Assembly (NCBI GenBank): GCA_009838385.1
Contig: VXRS01000038.1
Span: 1 to 16,236 of the forward strand
Direction of reading: 5' to 3'
Length of the DNA: 16,236 nt
DNA from: Dehalococcoidia bacterium
GTDB taxonomy: Bacteria; Chloroflexota; Dehalococcoidia; Tepidiformales; Tepidiformaceae
A model generated the notes under the pieces. The model made no database searches. It worked only from the letters and a program-made list of their open reading frames with translations, and was not told the origin of the DNA. The position numbers and the translations under genes were made by a program. Positions within the stretch are counted from its first letter, which is position 1; each line of letters begins with the position of its first letter. Positions 12,829 to 16,236 of this stretch are shown piece after piece.

Positions 12829-14496
12829 CTAGCCCCCCACCAGCGGCTCCAGCGCTGCCCGCGCCACGTCCGCGCTCGTGCCGATCGCGAAGAACACCGT
12901 GCGCCCGACCGGCTCAAGGCGGGCGACGACGAACCCGTCCTCCCTCGTGGCGAATGTATAGGGAGCTTCTACCGAGCTCCGGGTCCGGGCGAGGAGGAGG
13001 CTGTGCGCCTCCTCGAACTGGCTTGAGTCGAGCATCGTGTCGAATCGCACCGCTACGACAAGCACACGCTCCTCACCGTTCTCGAAGATGCGGTAGGAGT
13101 CGCCCTGCCACCCATCCCCGGCACCCTGGACGAGGACCTCCGTCGCCCGGAACCCCCGACCCTCGTAGCCATAGGCCGGCCACGGGTAGGCCTGCCGGTC
13201 CCCGAGCAGGTAGTTCATCAGGTGGAACTCACCCAGCACGCCCCACTCGCTCTCCGTCCAGCCTTCGCCCAGGCTCCCCGCGATCGGGTCGGAGGGCAGC
13301 AGCAGGTCGACGTCCGCCTCGGGAACCCAGTCGGTGTCGAGCAGGTCCGTGTGGATGATCGCCGCCGTGGCGTCCGGCGGGTCGTCGAAGAGCGCGTTGA
13401 GCGCCTCGAGCCCGTGCCGTTCGACCACGGCTTCCACCACCACCGGCCCTGTCACGTAGGGGAACGTGAAGACCCGCAGGACCTGGGGTGGAATGTCGAC
13501 GACCTGGTGAAGGTTTGCGAGCAGCAGCAGGTCCCTGCCCGGCCCCAACCCGCCTGGAACCAGCGTCGAGGACTCGCTCCACCTCGACGTGTGCAGGACG
13601 GCATCGCCCTCTACGACCGACGTCCATGCGAGCCTTGCGTCCAGAGTCGTCGCCACGCTGCCGCTCGCGCGCAGGTCGAAGTGGTAGTCCTGGATGGCGT
13701 GCAGCATCTCGTGCGCGAGAGTCTCCCGCTCCTCCGCGCTCAGGGAGCCGAGGTCGAACTCCTCCCGGTCGTTCGGGATCCAGAGTGTCTTGTTGCCGTA
13801 CGAGTAGAACCCCGCGACGAGCTCGGCCGTCGAGACCGTCACGTCCCAGAGCGACTCGCCCGGCTCCACGTAGCCCAGCAGCTGGTACAGCGCCCCGCCC
13901 TGCCGGAGCGCCTCCTGCTGGTCCTCGTTGAAGAGCCCCGTGTACGCCTCGGCCATCTCGTCCGGCGCGAGCGTGCGGACACGCAACTCCGGGGGCGCCT
14001 CCAGTCCCCGCGCTGCCGCCACCGCGTCGAGCATCTCCAGGAGCGCCCCGGAGAGCGGCACCTCTTGCCCGGCGGGCGCGGTCGTTTCGGTCGCCTCGGT
14101 GGCTTCCTCCGCGACCGCCGGAGTAGTGGTCGGTGTGGGTGAGGCCGTTGCGGTCTCGCCGGCGCGGGGTGTGACGTTCGTCGGTGTGGTCGGCGGCGAG
14201 GAAGTGGTGATGGGAGTGGCCGTCGTGGTCGCCGTCGCCGGGGTGGTTGGAGTGGCCGTGGGCGCTGCCTCGACGACCGTTGGCGTGGGTGTTGGGGTGG
14301 GCGTGCTCGTGGTCGGGACCGCGGTAGGCGTTTCGCGACCTGGCTCGCGCGCCTGGCTCCCCGCCGGGCTCGCGGTGGGGTCCGGATATGGGGACGCCTC
14401 CGATCCGCCGCCGCATGCGGCCAGCGCCACTCCGAGGGCGAGCGCCGCCAGGGCGGGGAGCAGCAGGCGGAGGGATGGAGGCGCCATCGGGTCCAT
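12829..14496 (-). CDS. Lipoprotein with HExxH zincin motif, paralogue B (long Thr/Pro linker)
   Basis: A 555-residue protein from ATG 14496; ATG 14487 three codons later is equally possible, and the frame open to 15033 is shadow of the upstream gene. The lipobox is ALAAC, with lipidated C28. A very long Thr/Pro/Ala/Ser linker (about 31-142, with STPTPTPTPTV and repeated TATP, TTPT units) holds the domain away from the membrane. The domain matches its neighbours: RGLEAPPELRV, GFYSYGNKTLWIPND, AHEMLHAIQDYHFDL (H262, E263, H266), SVVEGDA with E296, LGEFHLMNYLLGD and FFAIGTSADVARAALEPLVGG. A putative surface metallopeptidase of unknown substrate. It lies 56 bases after paralogue C and ten before A, so all three are probably one transcript. 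The purine-rich bases GGAAGAATGGAC around the start recur at paralogue C. Confidence 0.78.
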   Translation of the reverse strand: MDPMAPPSLRLLLPALAALALGVALAACGGGSEASPYPDPTASPAGSQAREPGRETPTAVPTTSTPTPTPTPTVVEAAPTATPTTPATATTTATPITTSSPPTTPTNVTPRAGETATASPTPTTTPAVAEEATEATETTAPAGQEVPLSGALLEMLDAVAAARGLEAPPELRVRTLAPDEMAEAYTGLFNEDQQEALRQGGALYQLLGYVEPGESLWDVTVSTAELVAGFYSYGNKTLWIPNDREEFDLGSLSAEERETLAHEMLHAIQDYHFDLRASGSVATTLDARLAWTSVVEGDAVLHTSRWSESSTLVPGGLGPGRDLLLLANLHQVVDIPPQVLRVFTFPYVTGPVVVEAVVERHGLEALNALFDDPPDATAAIIHTDLLDTDWVPEADVDLLLPSDPIAGSLGEGWTESEWGVLGEFHLMNYLLGDRQAYPWPAYGYEGRGFRATEVLVQGAGDGWQGDSYRIFENGEERVLVVAVRFDTMLDSSQFEEAHSLLLARTRSSVEAPYTFATREDGFVVARLEPVGRTVFFAIGTSADVARAALEPLVGG

Positions 14497-14552
14497 TCTT
14501 CCTACGCGCGCCGCGCCCCGCCAGCGCAACCGCCCCGCCTCGACCCTGGTTC

Positions 14553-16001
14553 CTAACCCTTGACCAGCGGCCCCAGCGCCGCGCGCGTCACGTCCGCGCT
14601 CGTCCCGATGGCGAAGATCACGTCGCGCCCCACCGGCTCCGGGAGCCCGACGACCTTGCCATCCGGTCGCTTCAGGAGTACGAAATCGTCGTCCTGGACT
14701 ACACCCGCCCCCCTTGTCGCTTCCCTGGTGTGCGTCTTTGCGAACTGGCTGGCTTCCGCCGCGCTCGTGAAGCGAACGCGCGCCACCAGCGCCCGTCCGC
14801 CGTCGTCGTGCTCGAACACGGTGTAGCGGTCTCCCGCCCACCCCTTCGCCGCCTGGACCTCGCTCGTGGGAAAATAGAGCCACCCCTGAATGTACGGCTC
14901 GTCTCCCATCAGATAGTTGATGAGGTGGAACTCGCCCAGGGAACCCGCCACCCGCACACGCCAGCCCGCTCCCAGGCTTTCCTGGATCTGGTCCGCCGGC
15001 AGGGACGACTCGCCCAGCTCCTCGGGTTCCCAACCCGAGGCGAGCAAGTCGCGATGGAGGATGAGTGTCGTTGCAGGCGGTGGCTCCGCGAGCATGGCGT
15101 TCAGCGTTTCCGTTCCCTCATTCACCAGCACGAAGCCGGCCCAGCTCGCGCCCGTCCTGTAGGGGAAGTAGAGGGTCCGCAGGACCGGCGCGGGAATCCT
15201 GGCCGGCTGGTTCCCCGCGGCCAGGAAGAACACGCCGCCGGCAGCCGGGAGGGCCAGGGAACGCATACTGTGCCGGTTCGTGTGCACGACTGCGTCTCCC
15301 TCGACGACGGACGTGAAGGCGAGCTCGGCGTCGAGATTGCCTGTGAGGCTGTCGAACGTTGCGTCCAGGTCGAAGTGGTAGTCCTGCAGGGCGTGGATGA
15401 TCTCGTGGACGAGGACGCTCCGCTGCGGAGGGGTGAGCTCCTCCAGCCCAACGCCCTCTTCCTCTGTCACCACCCACAGCGTCTTGTGGTCGGACGAGTA
15501 GAACCCCAGCACGAGGTTGAGAAACGATGTCTGAATGTCCCAGAGGTGCTCCGTGTCGTCCAGGTAGCCCAACAGCCGGTAAATCTCCGTCGACGCGTCG
15601 AGCTCGAGCCGGTCCTCTTCCGTCATCAGCGCAACGTAGGTGTCGTACAGGTCCGCGCGCGCCACCGTCAGGGCGACCAGTGACTCCGGCGCCTCCAGCC
15701 CCCGAACCTCCGCCACCTCCTCCACCAACTCCCGGATCGAGTCCGGGAGCGGTGGCGCATCTCCTCCAGGCGTGGCGTCCCCCACCTCCGACGGCTGAGG
15801 CGTTGCGGTTGCGGAAGGCGTTGGCGCGGGGGAATCGGGAGTGGCTGTCGCGACATCGGTTGCCGTCGCAGGGTCGGTTACCGGCGCCGGGGCGGTTACC
15901 GGCGCCGGGGCGGTGTCGTCGCTGCCACACGCCGCGAGCACCAGAGCGAGCAGGAGCGTAGCAAGCAGGGTCGCGGTCATGCGCCTCATGGGTCCGTCCA
16001 T
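14553..16001 (-). CDS. Lipoprotein with HExxH zincin motif, paralogue C
   Basis: A 482-residue protein from ATG 16001; ATG 15989 (MRRMTATLL) is an alternative, and the frame to 16022 adds no conserved part. The signal peptide has Arg residues and a hydrophobic core, then lipobox VLAAC with C25. An Ala/Pro/Thr linker (about 30-80) follows and begins with a duplicated APAPVT unit. The domain has RGLEAPESL, LGFYSSDHKTLWVVTE, VHEIIHALQDYHFDL (H199, E200, H203), SVVEGDA with E234, LGEFHLINYLMGD and IFAIGTSADVTRAALGPLVKG. All putative zinc ligands are kept, as in paralogues A and B, so none looks like a decayed copy. It is the first gene of the triplet and is divergent from the tRNA gene. Function is inferred only from the zincin-like motif. 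Confidence 0.78.
   Translation of the reverse strand: MDGPMRRMTATLLATLLLALVLAACGSDDTAPAPVTAPAPVTDPATATDVATATPDSPAPTPSATATPQPSEVGDATPGGDAPPLPDSIRELVEEVAEVRGLEAPESLVALTVARADLYDTYVALMTEEDRLELDASTEIYRLLGYLDDTEHLWDIQTSFLNLVLGFYSSDHKTLWVVTEEEGVGLEELTPPQRSVLVHEIIHALQDYHFDLDATFDSLTGNLDAELAFTSVVEGDAVVHTNRHSMRSLALPAAGGVFFLAAGNQPARIPAPVLRTLYFPYRTGASWAGFVLVNEGTETLNAMLAEPPPATTLILHRDLLASGWEPEELGESSLPADQIQESLGAGWRVRVAGSLGEFHLINYLMGDEPYIQGWLYFPTSEVQAAKGWAGDRYTVFEHDDGGRALVARVRFTSAAEASQFAKTHTREATRGAGVVQDDDFVLLKRPDGKVVGLPEPVGRDVIFAIGTSADVTRAALGPLVKG
15876..15911. repeat. Perfect 18-bp tandem duplication in the linker of lipoprotein C
   Basis: GGTTACCGGCGCCGGGGC occurs twice in a row (15876-15893, 15894-15911), encoding a doubled APAPVT on the minus strand just after the lipidated Cys. 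Being a multiple of three, it lengthens the linker without a frameshift, consistent with slippage-driven growth. Confidence 0.85.
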
Positions 16002-16121
16002 TCTTTCCCGCCGCGCGGCCACCCCGCTACACCGGACGCGTTGTCCCGCCGCCCGCTTCCCTTACCCTTGACCGGCGTCGCAGGCGTCGCCACCGATCCC
16101 GCTACCCCACCCCGGCGATTC

Positions 16122-16151
16122 TTGCCCGGTCCGCGCCCCCTACGCTAGATT
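16122..16151 (+). promoter_or_regulatory. Predicted promoter of the tRNA-Glu gene
   Basis: TTGCCC (16122-16127) and TAGATT (16146-16151) are 18 bases apart. The expected start of transcription falls about 16158, three bases before the mature tRNA 5' end, which fits a tRNA promoter. Confidence 0.45.
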
Positions 16152-16160
16152 GAAGGCGGC

Positions 16161-16236
16161 GGCGCATTCGTCTAGCGGCCTAGGACACCGCCCTCTCAAG
16201 GCGGAGATCAGGGGTTCGAATCCCCTATGCCCTACC
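16161..16236 (+). tRNA. tRNA-Glu (anticodon CTC), 3' end cut by the window
   Basis: A cloverleaf is read directly. The D arm pairs GTCT with GGAC. The anticodon stem CCGCC/GGCGG encloses loop CTCTCAA, giving anticodon CTC (decodes GAG). The T arm is AGGGG/CCCCT around TTCGAAT, then come acceptor ATGCCCT, discriminator A and CC. The final A of an encoded CCA would be the next base outside the window. The acceptor stem is GGCGCAT against ATGCCCT: positions 4-7 and 2 pair, 1:72 is G-U, and 3:70 is a C-C mismatch. The rest is standard for tRNA-Glu, so identity is firm despite the mismatch. Confidence 0.93.

Noticed and set aside
12829..15683. Large overlapping plus-strand frames opposite the lipoproteins
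   Set aside because: Shadow frames; the minus strand has signal peptides, lipoboxes and motifs conserved across three paralogues.
16055..16075. Bases resembling the end of lipoprotein C (minus strand ...GTC AAG GGT) as a possible fourth paralogue remnant
   Set aside because: Only about ten bases match and no upstream domain motif is found between here and the tRNA; chance is sufficient.
1..16236. CRISPR arrays, insertion sequences or integrase/att sites
   Set aside because: No regularly spaced repeats of CRISPR size, no transposase or integrase motifs, and no terminal inverted repeats were seen; the tRNA lies at the window edge, so any tRNA-linked island beyond it cannot be judged.

Overview
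The window looks like part of a high-GC bacterial chromosome, most plausibly Chloroflexota (Dehalococcoidia-like). That is an inference from three things: long Thr/Pro 'TPTPTP' linkers behind lipoprotein signal peptides, strong C/G preference at third codon positions, and several small acyl-CoA and aromatic catabolism operons. No marker gene settles the taxon. Coding density is high and no gene-free stretch exceeds 300 bases. The longest gap, about 220 bases at 5063-5281, carries a toxin-antitoxin promoter.

Left part (1-5062). The window opens inside a short-chain dehydrogenase/reductase (SDR). A lower-GC island on the minus strand follows, with a phospholipase-D-fold protein (likely nuclease) and a 69-residue unknown. 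On the plus strand comes a probable operon: an Ltp2-like thiolase-fold aldolase, its DUF35 zinc-ribbon/OB-fold partner, and a phthalate-dioxygenase-type Rieske oxygenase. The Rieske start overlaps a 14-codon leader ORF. A convergent YbaY/YscW-fold exported protein shares its stop codon bases with the Rieske gene.

Middle (5063-9092). A brnTA toxin-antitoxin module is present. Its toxin apparently starts at CTG, and a perfect 9+9 bp operator overlaps its promoter. A minus-strand block then holds, in transcription order, a DtxR/MntR-type metal-dependent repressor, a second DUF35 protein, a second thiolase-like enzyme that keeps thiolase Cys/His residues, and an HpcH/HpaI-type class II aldolase.

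Right part (9093-16236). Divergent from the repressor is a two-gene unit of ferritin-like R2-type proteins. The first keeps a full E...ExxH...E...ExxH diiron set. The second has lost four of the six ligand positions and is translationally coupled, which suggests an active/inactive heteromer. Convergent to it are three tandem paralogous lipoproteins, each with HExxH and a downstream VEGDA motif (putative extracytoplasmic zinc metallopeptidases). A tRNA-Glu(CTC) ends the window.

How the genes may work together: two distinct thiolase-fold/DUF35 pairs, a Rieske oxygenase, an HpaI aldolase and an SDR suggest oxidative breakdown of ring- or side-chain-bearing acyl-CoAs. The repressor sits between this block and the ferritin-like pair and could tie either to Mn/Fe status. 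The most novel-looking unit is the repressor plus the catalytic/degenerate ferritin-like pair.
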